Positions 9,566 to 18,207 of a stretch of DNA of 64,000 nucleotides are shown piece after piece (the first letter of the stretch is position 1; each line of letters begins with the position of its first letter). This DNA is from DASYDU01 sp050248495. Its GTDB lineage: Bacteria > Planctomycetota > Planctomycetia > Pirellulales > Lacipirellulaceae. Both the position numbers and the translations under genes were made by a program. The notes beneath the pieces were generated by a model, which saw only the letters and a list, made by a program, of their open reading frames with translations, had not been told where the DNA came from and searched no databases. The stretch spans positions 1 through 64,000 of the forward strand of contig JBFWSG010000015.1 of the NCBI GenBank assembly GCA_050248495.1, written 5' to 3'.

Positions 9566-9603
9566 AAAAAAGAATCTCCGTCGGGTTGTCCGACGGAGAT
9601 TCT
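9566..9603 (-). terminator. Rho-independent terminator of the first thioester-like PEP-CTERM gene
   Basis: A perfect 14-bp stem AGAATCTCCGTCGG (9571-9584) pairs with CCGACGGAGATTCT (9590-9603) around a five-base loop GTTGT. On the minus strand it is followed at once by six T residues (A-run 9566-9571). It lies about 40 bases after the stop of the minus-strand gene ending at 9644 and separates it from the exosortase operon. Confidence 0.92.
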
Positions 9604-9643
9604 ATGAGATGGCTTTGAATGCAATCTAATGCGGTAGTCGGCC

Positions 9644-10363
9644 TCAGCCGACGCGACGCCGCCGGAAAATCCCACCCACCGCGCAGGCTAACACGGACCA
9701 AACCGAAAGGGATGCGAGTTCTGGCACGGCAACCTGGAAAATCTGGTCCTGCCGGCCATTTGGATTGCTGCTAACCAAAGCCAGCGACTTCAACGTCGGA
9801 ATGTCGGACAGAGTTCCACCTCTTGCTGGAAGCTGTGCCAACAAGGCGTCCGCATTCGAACGATCCGTGGCATTGTAACCGCTAGGACCGGCTAGAATGG
9901 TATTGACGGCGTCATAGTCACCAAAGACAACCTCCCACACAGCCAATTGAAAGGCAGCCGCCTTGGCAACACCATCAACACCAGCAGTGGATGCCGACTG
10001 AAAGAAGTGGTCCATGAGGATTTCCAGATTGCTAGCCTGCGTCGCACTCATGGTTGATCCGGCCCCTGGTTTGGGGGCGTTTGTGAGTGCATTGACGTCG
10101 TAAGTTGTGGCACCGGACGCGATGTTCTGCTGTAGCTCGATGCAAAATGTATACAGCGTGCCGGCGACCAAATTCAACTTCCATGCCGGATCCCACCCTG
10201 TCAAATCCGGCTGGCTGACGTTTGTCCAATCAAAACGGCCGCCATTGCCTTTGGAATGTCCAGCTGCTTGACCAGCATATGTGGCCTTCAATGTGCCGTA
10301 GTCCCCAGCAACCGCACCAGGAGCAAGAACTGCCAATAATACGAAACAGCAGAGAAATCGCAT
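9644..10363 (-). CDS. PEP-CTERM-like surface protein with Cys...Gln thioester-like motif (paralog A)
   Basis: A 239-residue secreted protein. The signal peptide is MRFLCCFVLLAVLAPGAVAG, and the C-terminus has the PEP-CTERM layout: VAVPE, a hydrophobic helix (SLSVWSVLACAVGGIF) and RRRR. The ectodomain contains a single cysteine, C74 in YTFCIEL, and Q139 in AAAFQLAVWE. This pair resembles the Cys and Gln of bacterial thioester adhesion domains (YCxD...QxAIW). It is closely related to the neighbouring gene at 10878-11606 (shared GDYGTL.ATY.GQ.AGHS and GNGGRFDW). ATG 10363 is preferred over a TTG at 10417 because it opens the signal peptide. It probably is a substrate of the adjacent exosortase. 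Adhesin function is inferred. Confidence 0.85.
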   Translation of the reverse strand: MRFLCCFVLLAVLAPGAVAGDYGTLKATYAGQAAGHSKGNGGRFDWTNVSQPDLTGWDPAWKLNLVAGTLYTFCIELQQNIASGATTYDVNALTNAPKPGAGSTMSATQASNLEILMDHFFQSASTAGVDGVAKAAAFQLAVWEVVFGDYDAVNTILAGPSGYNATDRSNADALLAQLPARGGTLSDIPTLKSLALVSSNPNGRQDQIFQVAVPELASLSVWSVLACAVGGIFRRRRVG

Positions 10364-10446
10364 GTACGCACCATCCCATTTTCGTCTAGGAAGCAAAACC
10401 AACGCGAGTAAAAGCAATGTCCTAAGACACTGCTAAGCGCACCACA

Positions 10447-10462
10447 GGCAGTTGTTGTGCCA
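10447..10462 (-). promoter_or_regulatory. Sigma54-like promoter of paralog A
   Basis: The minus strand reads TGGCACAACAACTGCC, with the invariant GG and GC exactly ten bases apart and a full TGGCAC -24 block. The predicted start of transcription is near 10436, about 70 bases before the ATG at 10363. Sigma54 control of PEP-CTERM genes through a PrsK/PrsR-type two-component system has been described in other bacteria. The site itself is a pattern match only. Confidence 0.55.
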
Positions 10463-10509
10463 ATGAACCTTATTACGCTCGATCTCGCGATGCTACATCT
10501 AACTCGGAC

Positions 10510-10534
10510 TGCGTTAACGTATTGTGCGTTAACG
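10510..10534. promoter_or_regulatory. Direct repeat of a palindromic 10-mer, candidate upstream activator site
   Basis: TGCGTTAACG occurs at 10510-10519 and again at 10525-10534. Each copy contains the palindrome CGTTAACG, and the copies are 15 bp apart on the helix. It lies about 75-100 bp upstream of the predicted sigma54 transcription start, the usual position of an enhancer-binding-protein site. The related core TGCGCTAA lies at 11744-11751 upstream of the paralog. Confidence 0.5.
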
Positions 10535-10877
10535 ATTTAACGTCAATAGCTATACGTGCCACAAATTCTCTAACGCTTACTTCATTCTTGGCTGATCGAC
10601 CGTCGAGTAGCAAGTCTATTCTCAATTTCAAATAATTTCCATGACATTTTTCCCATATTCACCGAATCAGCGCCAAACAATCTGCAAACGTCATGAGTAG
10701 AAACTCACGCCGATGGGGATCAATTAACTTGCAGCACTTCCGTGCAATTACTCAATCACTGGCATGAAAAGCCGCTTGCAAGTTGGCCGCAACGGGAATT
10801 GCAGGAAGAGCAACGATGCAACTCACGCGTCGCCGCCGATGAGCAGAGAGGACTTCGGCAAGAATTAAGTCCGGACC

Positions 10878-11606
10878 TCAGAAAAGATCGGCTGAAGGTT
10901 TTCTGCGATGCAAAATCACACCAGCGGCGCCAACGAAAGCGCCCCATAGAATGATTGCGGACGCTTCTGGGACCGCAACTTGCGTGATCTGATCCTGCTT
11001 TCCATTCCGCACAAGGGCGATTGTCTTGAGGGATGGATTGTCAACCAATTCGTTGTTCAACAGCTGCTGGAGCCAAGTGTTAGCCAAGTCGACAACCCCT
11101 GCGGTGGCATAGTACGCATTACTCGGAGCGGCGCCGGCACCGACGATGGGTGACCCAGCGCCTGCCACATAGTTGCCGTAACCAATTTCCCACAGCGCCA
11201 ACTGAAATGCCCCTGCTTGCACCACCGTGCCAGTTGTCGCCAGTTTCCAATAATTATCCGCCAGCAATTCAATATCGCGTGCCTGCGCCGCAGTAAACAA
11301 TGATCCGCTTCCTGGATTCGGTGCATTCTCCAATTTGTTCATGTCATATACAGAACTCCCGACGACTTCTGAGAGCTCGATGCAAAACGTATATAAAGTG
11401 CCACCAGCCAACTGAAGATTAAAGCCTGGATCGCTGGGCGTTGTTGAGACCGGTCGCCAGTCGAAACGCCCGCCATTTCCCAGTGAGTGCCCGGCACCTT
11501 GCCCAACATAAGTGGCGGTCAAAGTGCCGTAGTCGCCTGCATTCACAGTCGATGCTAAACACACAAAACCAACTAACAGTCCTAAGAACGGCCGCGTTGC
11601 GTTCAT
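10878..11606 (-). CDS. PEP-CTERM-like surface protein with Cys...Gln thioester-like motif (paralog B)
   Basis: A 242-residue secreted protein paralogous to the gene at 9644. It has a signal peptide (MNATRPFLGLLVGFVCLAST), then GDYGTLTATYVGQGAGHSLG, and a C-terminal tail VAVPEA, hydrophobic helix and HRRK of PEP-CTERM type. Mature-region residues C75 (YTFCIEL) and Q135 (AGAFQLALWE) repeat the thioester-like Cys/Gln pair, and no other cysteine is visible after the signal peptide. The ATG at 11606 is chosen because it directly opens the signal peptide and has AGGAAG about 11 bases upstream; longer in-frame starts add non-signal sequence. It probably is sorted by the neighbouring exosortase, and tandem duplication with paralog A is evident. 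Confidence 0.85.
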   Translation of the reverse strand: MNATRPFLGLLVGFVCLASTVNAGDYGTLTATYVGQGAGHSLGNGGRFDWRPVSTTPSDPGFNLQLAGGTLYTFCIELSEVVGSSVYDMNKLENAPNPGSGSLFTAAQARDIELLADNYWKLATTGTVVQAGAFQLALWEIGYGNYVAGAGSPIVGAGAAPSNAYYATAGVVDLANTWLQQLLNNELVDNPSLKTIALVRNGKQDQITQVAVPEASAIILWGAFVGAAGVILHRRKPSADLF

Positions 11607-11654
11607 TTTATGATTGCTTCCTGCCAGAGTTACGGTCTGCCCCGCCTGGAGAGC

Positions 11655-11670
11655 AGCAATCCGTATGCCT
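11655..11670 (-). promoter_or_regulatory. Sigma54-like promoter of paralog B
   Basis: The minus strand reads AGGCATACGGATTGCT. It matches the sigma54 pattern at GGCA and TTGC, with ten bases between the GG and GC dinucleotides. It predicts a start of transcription near 11644, about 40 bases before the ATG at 11606. An inverted repeat GACTT-N5-AAGTC at 11740-11754, containing TGCGCTAA, lies about 100 bp upstream of that start and may be the activator site. Confidence 0.5.
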
Positions 11671-11874
11671 TGAATCGCTCTACGAGAAGAAACTGCCGGA
11701 TTCGTAGCCAAATGTCACCCTAAATATCTAGCTTTCAGCGACTTGCGCTAAGTCCTCAAGACTATGACGCCCGCCGTGTAAGCCTGAAAAATTCGACCAA
11801 TCAAAATGGTTTTCGATAATCAAAATCCACATGTTGTCGATTTGATAATTTATCACTTGATCTGCTTGGTGGGT

Positions 11875-13527
11875 TCACCTAGCTTTCCGCCAAGTAGAAA
11901 TTGGGAACAGGCCGAACGGCAGCGACAAGAAAATAGTTGGCTCTGGTACCCTTGAAGCGCTTAGCGATGCGCCAGATCCAGGACCATTGTTTAGTCCAAA
12001 ATTCTGCTTCCATACTTCATAGTCGCCCGAGTCAATTTCACCATTTCCATTACCGTCGGCAGCTAAATCTGGGCCGACCTGACCAAACGTGTCACGCCAA
12101 ATTGTGTAATCCGCCGCATCAACGATGCCGTTCAGGTTGTAGTCGCCAGCGAACGCAGAGGCAACGCGTAAGAGAAACACCTGCGAATCGTTTCGGTCAA
12201 CCTGCCAGGTTAAGCCGCTTGCCAAGGCTGGCAGCGACTCGCTGCCAAACGCTGACTGGATGCCCCCGGTTGCCGTGAGGATGGAGAATTCGTCTCCCAA
12301 GACCGGTACAAAGCCCGCTACTAGCGACACCACGAGCTGACCATCGATTGCTGCCTCGCCATCGACAATTAATTGATCAAATTCGGGAATCGAGTTCGAA
12401 TTGTCGGTGCCTCCTAGCTCAATCTCCAAGCGACCGCCCGCCAACTGATGGAACGCTCCGACAATATTCAGCTTGCCGATACCATTTCCCGGTGCAACGA
12501 TTCCACTTTCGTTAGCCACCGAAGCTTCCAAATCGCCGGCTCCGATCACCCTTCCCCCAGTCGACAGACTAACTGGTTCAGGGGAAGACAGAGTGTGAGT
12601 TCCGACGTCGAGAGTGCCTTGGTTCAGCACGACGATCGCATCAGAAATCGCTACATCGCGGTTTAGTGCCAGCGTACTTCCGGAATCTGAGACGCGGATT
12701 GCGGTCGAAACGCTGTCCACTGCTTCTAGACTGAAGTAATTGCCACTATTTACGTCAATGGAACCAAGCTGCAAGTTGCCACCAGTTCCACGAATGAGTG
12801 TTGCTGGCCCGCCAACTACCTGATACGTCCCAGCTCCCAAATAAAGGACTCCGGCTGTCAGCGTATTACCTCCTAGGTTGAGCACTCCGCCTGTTGTGAC
12901 TCCGACTCCATAAAACGTCGATCCGGCCGTAATATTCCCCCCCGCGTTGACGGTCCCACCAGAAATCTGCAGTCCAAAGCCGAGCAATTCGAGTGAAGCG
13001 GTAGATGCCACCGCTCCACCATCGACGACAGCAAGGCCATCCGCCAGGCTAAGCGGTCTGTTCAGACTCAGACTGCTTCCCACCCCATCGACTGAGGCGG
13101 AAAAGGCTAATTGGTCGTCAGCGTCGACCGAAAACGTGCTTCCGCCAAACAGCAGTATCAAACCCAAGTCCGTGTTCCCACCTGACTTTTGAAATGATGC
13201 CAAACCGTTTGTCGAGTCCATGAGCAGCGCATTTGCTTTAAGCCCATGTCCCATGAGATTCAGGGAGCCATTGCCAATATTCACGAACGCCGTCGATTCG
13301 TCAGAATCCAGCTGTACCGCAGCTGGGACGATCGCCGGAATCGGGAATCCAGTGCCAATATAGACATTGTCTCCTGTCGTAGGGGGCCCTCCTGCAGGAG
13401 TCCAGATTGCGGGATTGCTCCAGATGCCGTTGGCAACTACGCCGTAGTCAGCGCCTTGAGCAAGTGACGGCAAGAAGACACAAAGAACAAAAGCAGCCAG
13501 TGAAGACCGTTCCCGGTGAGAAATCAT
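11875..13527 (-). CDS. PEP-CTERM protein with beta-strand-rich ectodomain and dockerin-like repeats
   Basis: The 550-residue protein begins with a signal peptide (SLAAFVLCVFLPSLAQGA) and then GIWSNPAIWTPAGGPPTTGD, typical of planctomycete extracellular proteins. A long Gly/Asn/Thr-rich region of probable autotransporter-like beta repeats follows. Near the C-terminus are paired Asp-rich dockerin-like motifs (GDYNLNGIVDAADYTIWRD, then DGNGNGEIDSGDYEVW), which likely bind calcium. The tail is VPEPTIFLSLPFGLFPIS with a basic end, a canonical PEP-CTERM. The ATG at 13527 is chosen over 13578 because it is closest to the signal peptide. A third likely substrate of the nearby exosortase. Its partner and function are unknown. 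Confidence 0.88.
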   Translation of the reverse strand: MISHRERSSLAAFVLCVFLPSLAQGADYGVVANGIWSNPAIWTPAGGPPTTGDNVYIGTGFPIPAIVPAAVQLDSDESTAFVNIGNGSLNLMGHGLKANALLMDSTNGLASFQKSGGNTDLGLILLFGGSTFSVDADDQLAFSASVDGVGSSLSLNRPLSLADGLAVVDGGAVASTASLELLGFGLQISGGTVNAGGNITAGSTFYGVGVTTGGVLNLGGNTLTAGVLYLGAGTYQVVGGPATLIRGTGGNLQLGSIDVNSGNYFSLEAVDSVSTAIRVSDSGSTLALNRDVAISDAIVVLNQGTLDVGTHTLSSPEPVSLSTGGRVIGAGDLEASVANESGIVAPGNGIGKLNIVGAFHQLAGGRLEIELGGTDNSNSIPEFDQLIVDGEAAIDGQLVVSLVAGFVPVLGDEFSILTATGGIQSAFGSESLPALASGLTWQVDRNDSQVFLLRVASAFAGDYNLNGIVDAADYTIWRDTFGQVGPDLAADGNGNGEIDSGDYEVWKQNFGLNNGPGSGASLSASRVPEPTIFLSLPFGLFPISTWRKAR

Positions 13528-14175
13528 TGCCTGTCTCAGTTCTGATTCGTTTCGACATCTGCGTCTGGACGCGTTCACGACACAACAGCACTGGCCCGAG
13601 AACTCTCTATTATCTCATAGATTTCAGGATCTGGCGAGAGTTACATTCAAGATTGTCGAAAGTCCACGATCCGATCTTGCTTTGGCAGTTTGATGATCAG
13701 GTGGGGGTCTTTGGGTCCTCGACGCCACGGTGCGAGAAACGGCATGTCTCGGCACAGCAAATCTACTTCGTCTCTGCCAGACATACTGATAACAAGTGAC
13801 TTGAAGGCAATATATGTACAAGTACTGCACGATCTGGCAGCAGGCTAAGACCCTGTCAGCTCGAAGGCTCCGATATTCTCATCTAGATAAAAACCAGCTG
13901 CGACTTTGACGGTGAGTGTCCGCGGCGTCCGCCGAGCTATTCTAGAAATTGGCATTCCGCGGGAGTGGCTCTCAGCGTCAATCATCGCGGGTGGAATCTC
14001 GGTGTTCGCTCTGCTAGCCTTGATTCAACTATGGCGTCCAAAGCGCCGAGATGGCACTTCGTATAGCATTTCGGTTGCGAGGTATTTGAAGCAACGCTCG
14101 ACAAGTTGGCCGGTCAAATGAATTGGACCGAGCAATTAATCGGATATTCGCGGCCGGAATTGACTAACTCGGAAA
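13528..14175. other. Long intergenic region before the heptose operon
   Basis: About 650 bases without a supported gene. A 71-codon plus-strand frame at 13906-14121 (TTG start) would encode one hydrophobic helix (SASIIAGGISVFALLALIQL) followed by basic residues. It has no ribosome-binding site and no recognisable family, so it is not called. The region should hold the promoters of the PEP-CTERM gene (minus) and the plus-strand operon, but no confident match was seen. Confidence 0.5.
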
Positions 14176-15459
14176 ATGTCATTTGCTGGCATTAGTTTCC
14201 AGATGATCCACTATGTATCAACATTTGGCGTGGGAGACGCCTGGGTGGCAAATGAATTGCACGAACTAGATCGTGCCGGCATTCCCTATGTATTGCATGC
14301 GGTCCGTGAACCACCAAGCAGTTATCACTCCTCGAACTGGGCTAAGGAATTGCGCGCCAATACGCGTTACATATATCCCATTCCGGGGTTTGGAACTCTC
14401 TGGTCTGCAATCGTTGCTCCAGTGCTATTTAGGCGACGGTATTTTTCGGCATGCTTGAGTGCGTTCTTTGGCGAGCGCGAGAATTGGCGTGCACGCGTTG
14501 CCGTAATCGTACACTTCTTTGTGGCCTGCCACTGGGCGCGAATGCTGCGACACGAAAATCTGAGTCATGTCCATTCTCAATGGGCACATTCTGGCGCCAC
14601 GATCGGAATGTATGCCTGCTGGCTGCTCGGAAAATCATTTAGCTTCACTGGTCACGCATGCGACTTGTTCCGCGATCGTGTGGCACTTTGGGAGAAGATT
14701 TCGCGGGCCGAATTCATCGTTTGCATTTCAGAATTTCACCGCCAGTTTTTTCTCGAAAACGGCGCTCAGCCGAACAAACTGATAGTCGTTTACTGTGGAA
14801 TTGATCCCACGCTGTTTACTGCCGGTTCAACAAGCGATGCTCGAAGTGGCCGATTCCATATTCTTGCATCGTGCCGTCTTGTAGAAAAAAAAGGCTTGCG
14901 CTATTTACTTGATGCTTGTCGACTTTTACTCGACCAAGGCATCGACTTTACCTGCACGATTGGCGGATCGGGGCCTCTGGAAGGGCAACTTCGTGAGTAC
15001 GCCGACGAATTGGAGTTGGGCGACCGAGTCGTCATCACAGGTAAGGCGATTCAGCAAGAAGACATACCGGAGTTCATGCATTCTGGGGACGTTTATTGTT
15101 TGCCATGCGTGTGGGCAGCGGACGGCGACGTAGACGGTTTGCCGCAAATGCTGATGGAAGCCATGGCATGCGGATTGCCGGTCGTATCGACACGATTGGT
15201 AGGGATCCCAGATTTAGTGGTTCACGAAGAGACCGGACTACTAGTCGAGCCAAATGAGGCAGTTGCGTTGGCCGAGGCCCTCGCACGATATCATCGTGAT
15301 CGCGCGCTACGCCGAAAACTTTCAATCGCGGGCCGTGAGTACGTACTCGAACGATTTGATATTAGAGACTGCCTCTCACCTCTACTCGATATGTATCGAC
15401 GCAAGTTGGGGCTGCAGATTTCCCAAGAATGCGGCAAGCAAGTTGCAATCCGATCATAG
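14176..15459 (+). CDS. Family 4 glycosyltransferase (exopolysaccharide)
   Basis: A 427-residue GT-B enzyme. The N-terminal half has the acceptor-side fold with SHVHSQWAHSGATIG and SFTGHACDLF (about 129-164). The C-terminal half has ILASCRLVEKKGLRYLLDAC and the GT4 donor signature GLPQMLMEAMACGLPVVSTR (about 321-340), in which E328 contacts the nucleotide sugar. Members retain stereochemistry and are cytoplasmic or peripheral-membrane enzymes. It is the first gene of a plus-strand operon for GDP-heptose and galactose-type precursors, so it may transfer one of those sugars. The exact donor and acceptor cannot be told. Confidence 0.88.
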   Translation: MSFAGISFQMIHYVSTFGVGDAWVANELHELDRAGIPYVLHAVREPPSSYHSSNWAKELRANTRYIYPIPGFGTLWSAIVAPVLFRRRYFSACLSAFFGERENWRARVAVIVHFFVACHWARMLRHENLSHVHSQWAHSGATIGMYACWLLGKSFSFTGHACDLFRDRVALWEKISRAEFIVCISEFHRQFFLENGAQPNKLIVVYCGIDPTLFTAGSTSDARSGRFHILASCRLVEKKGLRYLLDACRLLLDQGIDFTCTIGGSGPLEGQLREYADELELGDRVVITGKAIQQEDIPEFMHSGDVYCLPCVWAADGDVDGLPQMLMEAMACGLPVVSTRLVGIPDLVVHEETGLLVEPNEAVALAEALARYHRDRALRRKLSIAGREYVLERFDIRDCLSPLLDMYRRKLGLQISQECGKQVAIRS

Positions 15460-15481
15460 CCTAAGGCATCAGTAACTAGCC

Positions 15482-16474
15482 GTGATTATCTCGCAAACAC
15501 CCTATCGTGTCAGCATCGCAGGAGGAGGCACCGATCTGCCCGCCTTTTACCAGCGGGAGTATGGAGCCGTATTGTCGTTAGCGATCGACAAACACATGTA
15601 TGTGACAGTGAGTCCGCGATTTGACGCAACAACGCGCGTTGCCTACACACGAACGGAAATCGTGAGTTCAGTGGATGAGCTTGAGCACACAATCGTCCGT
15701 GAGGCATTGCGAATGACCGGCTTGGGGCCCCATTTAGAAATCACCACGGTGGGAGATGTTCCCGCGGGAACCGGCTTAGGGTCGAGTAGCAGCTTGACTG
15801 TTGGCCTACTCAACGCACTGTACGCGTATCAAGGCAGAGTAACTAGTCATGCGCGGCTTGCTGATGAAGCCTGCCAGATAGAAATTGATGTACTAAATAA
15901 ACCAATTGGAAAGCAGGACCAATACGCGGCTGCCTTTGGAGGGGTGAACTATATTTGCTTTCATCCGGATGGAGTCGTCGACGTCGAGCCCGTGCCATGT
16001 ACCTCTGATACGATTAGTGAGTTGAAGCGCTATGTGCTAATGATTTACACGGGTCAGGAACGAAGCGCCGATGAGATTTTGAAGCGTCAGACCGCCGGGA
16101 CCAAAGAACGCATGGACATACTTCGGGAGATGCGGGATTTGGCAGGCCAACTTAGGGAATCGTTGACTGGAAAACCTGAGATTGAAGAATTTGCTCGTCT
16201 CATGCACGCCGGCTGGGAGTTGAAACGGTCGCTAGGATTTGGAATCACAACTGGTCAGGTGGATGAGATGTATGCTTCGGCACGAGCAGCTGGAGCAATC
16301 GGCGGTAAGTTGCTCGGAGCTGGAGGAGGCGGATTTTTGCTGTTGATGGCGCCACCGTCGCGACACGACGCAATCCGTTCCGCGCTAAAGCGACCGAAGG
16401 AATTAGATTTTGGAGTGGATCGACGAGGTAGCCGGCTCATTTTTGTGAGTGACCATCAGCGCCTCATCCAATGA
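15482..16474 (+). CDS. hddA: D-glycero-alpha-D-manno-heptose-7-phosphate kinase (HddA-like GHMP kinase)
   Basis: The 330-residue product opens with IISQTPYRVSIAGGGTDLP and carries the GHMP ATP loop GTGLGSSSS at 96-104 and a C-terminal LGAGGGGFLLLM, the layout of HddA/fucokinase-like GHMP kinases. HddA phosphorylates D-glycero-D-manno-heptose 7-phosphate at C1, giving the alpha-1,7-bisphosphate. GmhA-, GmhB- and HddC-like activities are in the next genes, which supports HddA over other sugar kinases. The start is GTG at 15482, 22 bases after the previous stop, with no clear Shine-Dalgarno sequence, suggesting translational coupling. Confidence 0.85.
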   Translation: MIISQTPYRVSIAGGGTDLPAFYQREYGAVLSLAIDKHMYVTVSPRFDATTRVAYTRTEIVSSVDELEHTIVREALRMTGLGPHLEITTVGDVPAGTGLGSSSSLTVGLLNALYAYQGRVTSHARLADEACQIEIDVLNKPIGKQDQYAAAFGGVNYICFHPDGVVDVEPVPCTSDTISELKRYVLMIYTGQERSADEILKRQTAGTKERMDILREMRDLAGQLRESLTGKPEIEEFARLMHAGWELKRSLGFGITTGQVDEMYASARAAGAIGGKLLGAGGGGFLLLMAPPSRHDAIRSALKRPKELDFGVDRRGSRLIFVSDHQRLIQ

Positions 16475-16483
16475 TTGATGTGA

Positions 16484-17086
16484 ATGGAAAAACTCACAAT
16501 GGTAGCAACGACATGCGCAAACGCAGAACTTTATTTGCGTGAACTGCACGAACTGATTGGGAAGTTGGATTGCGTCGCAATCGATGCTGTTTCGCAGCAC
16601 ATCTTCGAAGTCTGGACGAACGATGGTCTGGTTTTGACGATGGGTAATGGTGGAAGTGCCTTTACGGCGAGTCACTTCGTGACTGATCTGGTCAAGACGG
16701 CAGCTGTCGACGGACACCGCAGACTAAGAGCGTTAAGCCTTGCAGATAACACAGGATTGTTGACCGCCATAGGGAACGATATTGCCTACGAGCAATCCTT
16801 TGTCTATTCGCTCGAGAGCTATGCACGCGTCAATGATTTGGCGATCGTAATCAGCGCTTCTGGGAATTCTCCAAACATCGTCACAGCTTCCCAATGGGCG
16901 AAGGAACATGGCGTTCTATTGGTTGCGCTTACTGGCTTTAGTGGCGGAGAGATTGGCTCGATTGCGGACGTGCATGTAAACGTACCGTCGAACAATTACG
17001 GGACAATTGAAGATTTACATTTGTCAATCGGACACATGATTAGCCAAAAATTGCGTTCGATGGTTCTCTGCAACGGAATTAAATGA
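16484..17086 (+). CDS. gmhA: Phosphoheptose isomerase (GmhA-like SIS protein)
   Basis: A 200-residue single SIS-domain protein with LTMGNGGSAFTASHFVTDL, SLADNTGLLTAIGND, ISASGNSPNIVTA and an acidic TIEDLHLSIGH near the C-terminus, the pattern of sedoheptulose-7-phosphate isomerases. GmhA makes D-glycero-D-manno-heptose 7-phosphate, the HddA substrate. The C-terminal Glu/His of EDLHLSIGH match family catalytic positions. An internal ATG at 16499 is an alternative start. It overlaps the next gene by four bases, so the operon is tightly coupled. Confidence 0.87.
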   Translation: MEKLTMVATTCANAELYLRELHELIGKLDCVAIDAVSQHIFEVWTNDGLVLTMGNGGSAFTASHFVTDLVKTAAVDGHRRLRALSLADNTGLLTAIGNDIAYEQSFVYSLESYARVNDLAIVISASGNSPNIVTASQWAKEHGVLLVALTGFSGGEIGSIADVHVNVPSNNYGTIEDLHLSIGHMISQKLRSMVLCNGIK

Positions 17087-18207
17087 TGAAGGTCTTGATC
17101 ACTGGCGGAGCTGGCTTCATCGGCTCTCACACTGCCGATGGGCTCTTAAGCCACGGATATGAAGTGCGGGTGCTTGACAGCCTCGAAGAGCCAGTTCATC
17201 CCGGTCACAGCCTGCCCGCTTATCTTGACAAGCGAATTGAGTTCGTGCGCGGCGATGTACGAGACGAAGCAGCACTGATGAGCGCGATCGCAGGATGTGA
17301 CGTCATCTACCATTTAGCTGCGTTTCAGGACTACCTGCCAGTGTTTAGCCGATTCTTTGATGTGAACGTCACGTCGACGGCTCGGATTTATGAATTGATT
17401 GTTCGCGAGCGATTTCCGGTGCGGAAGGTGATTGTCGCCAGTAGCCAGGCGACACTCGGCGAGGGACTCTATCGCGATGAAAAGGGCCAGGAGTGTCTGC
17501 CAGATATTCGCAGTGCAGCACAACTTGATAGAGGCGAGTGGGAAGTCAAGACGCCTAGAGGCCTCGAAGGGAGGCTCTCTTGGCAGCGTACGAGCGAAGA
17601 CTACACGAACGCGCAGAATCAATACGGCCTAAGTAAGGTGGCAGAGGAGAACGTTGCCCTGCATTTGGGGCGCCGGTACGAAATCCCGACAGTGGCAATG
17701 CGATATTCCATTGTGCAAGGTCCTCGCCAGAGTTTTTACAACGCTTATAGCGGGGCTTGCCGCGTATTCTGCTTGAGTTTTCAGCAGCATGTTGATCCTT
17801 CAATTTTCGAAGACGGTAAGCAGGTCCGCGATTTTGTGAATATCAGAGACGTAGTTGACGCGAATCTATTGGTGCTTGATCACGAGCACGCGGACTATCA
17901 GAAGTTTCACGTTGGCGGAGACAAGGCAATCACCGTATCGGAGTTCGCTTCGGCCGTCGCTAGAGTTTACAGACGAAATGACTACGAGCCCAAGGTGAGC
18001 GGCAAATATCGGTATGGAGATACTCGGCACATCTGCTCCGACGTAAGTCGACTTAAGGCGTTGGGGTGGCGCCCCCGACGTGAAATTGAGGAGAGCATTG
18101 AGTCGTACAAGTATTGGCTCGATCAGGCAGACAGCGCGGAGAAGATTCTGGATTACTGCAATCGGCAGATGCAGCAGTTGGGCGTCGTCCGCGATGTAAT
18201 TCAATGA
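17083..18207 (+). CDS. Extended SDR NAD-dependent nucleotide-sugar epimerase/dehydratase
   Basis: A 374-residue extended short-chain dehydrogenase with the Rossmann motif ITGGAGFIGSH, the NAD contact HLAAFQDY, active-site serines in VASSQATLGEG and the catalytic Tyr/Lys in QYGLSK. The C-terminal half is the sugar-nucleotide-binding part (VRDFVNIRDVVDANL). It belongs to the UDP-glucose/GDP-mannose epimerase-dehydratase group, but a specific reaction cannot be assigned. Its place between gmhA and the HddC-GmhB fusion, with four-base overlaps at both ends, suggests it acts on the GDP-heptose made here or on a partner sugar. Confidence 0.85.
   Translation: MMKVLITGGAGFIGSHTADGLLSHGYEVRVLDSLEEPVHPGHSLPAYLDKRIEFVRGDVRDEAALMSAIAGCDVIYHLAAFQDYLPVFSRFFDVNVTSTARIYELIVRERFPVRKVIVASSQATLGEGLYRDEKGQECLPDIRSAAQLDRGEWEVKTPRGLEGRLSWQRTSEDYTNAQNQYGLSKVAEENVALHLGRRYEIPTVAMRYSIVQGPRQSFYNAYSGACRVFCLSFQQHVDPSIFEDGKQVRDFVNIRDVVDANLLVLDHEHADYQKFHVGGDKAITVSEFASAVARVYRRNDYEPKVSGKYRYGDTRHICSDVSRLKALGWRPRREIEESIESYKYWLDQADSAEKILDYCNRQMQQLGVVRDVIQ

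Noticed and set aside
13906..14121. 71-codon frame with one hydrophobic helix
   Set aside because: TTG start, no ribosome-binding site and no family resemblance, so it was described only as part of the intergenic region.
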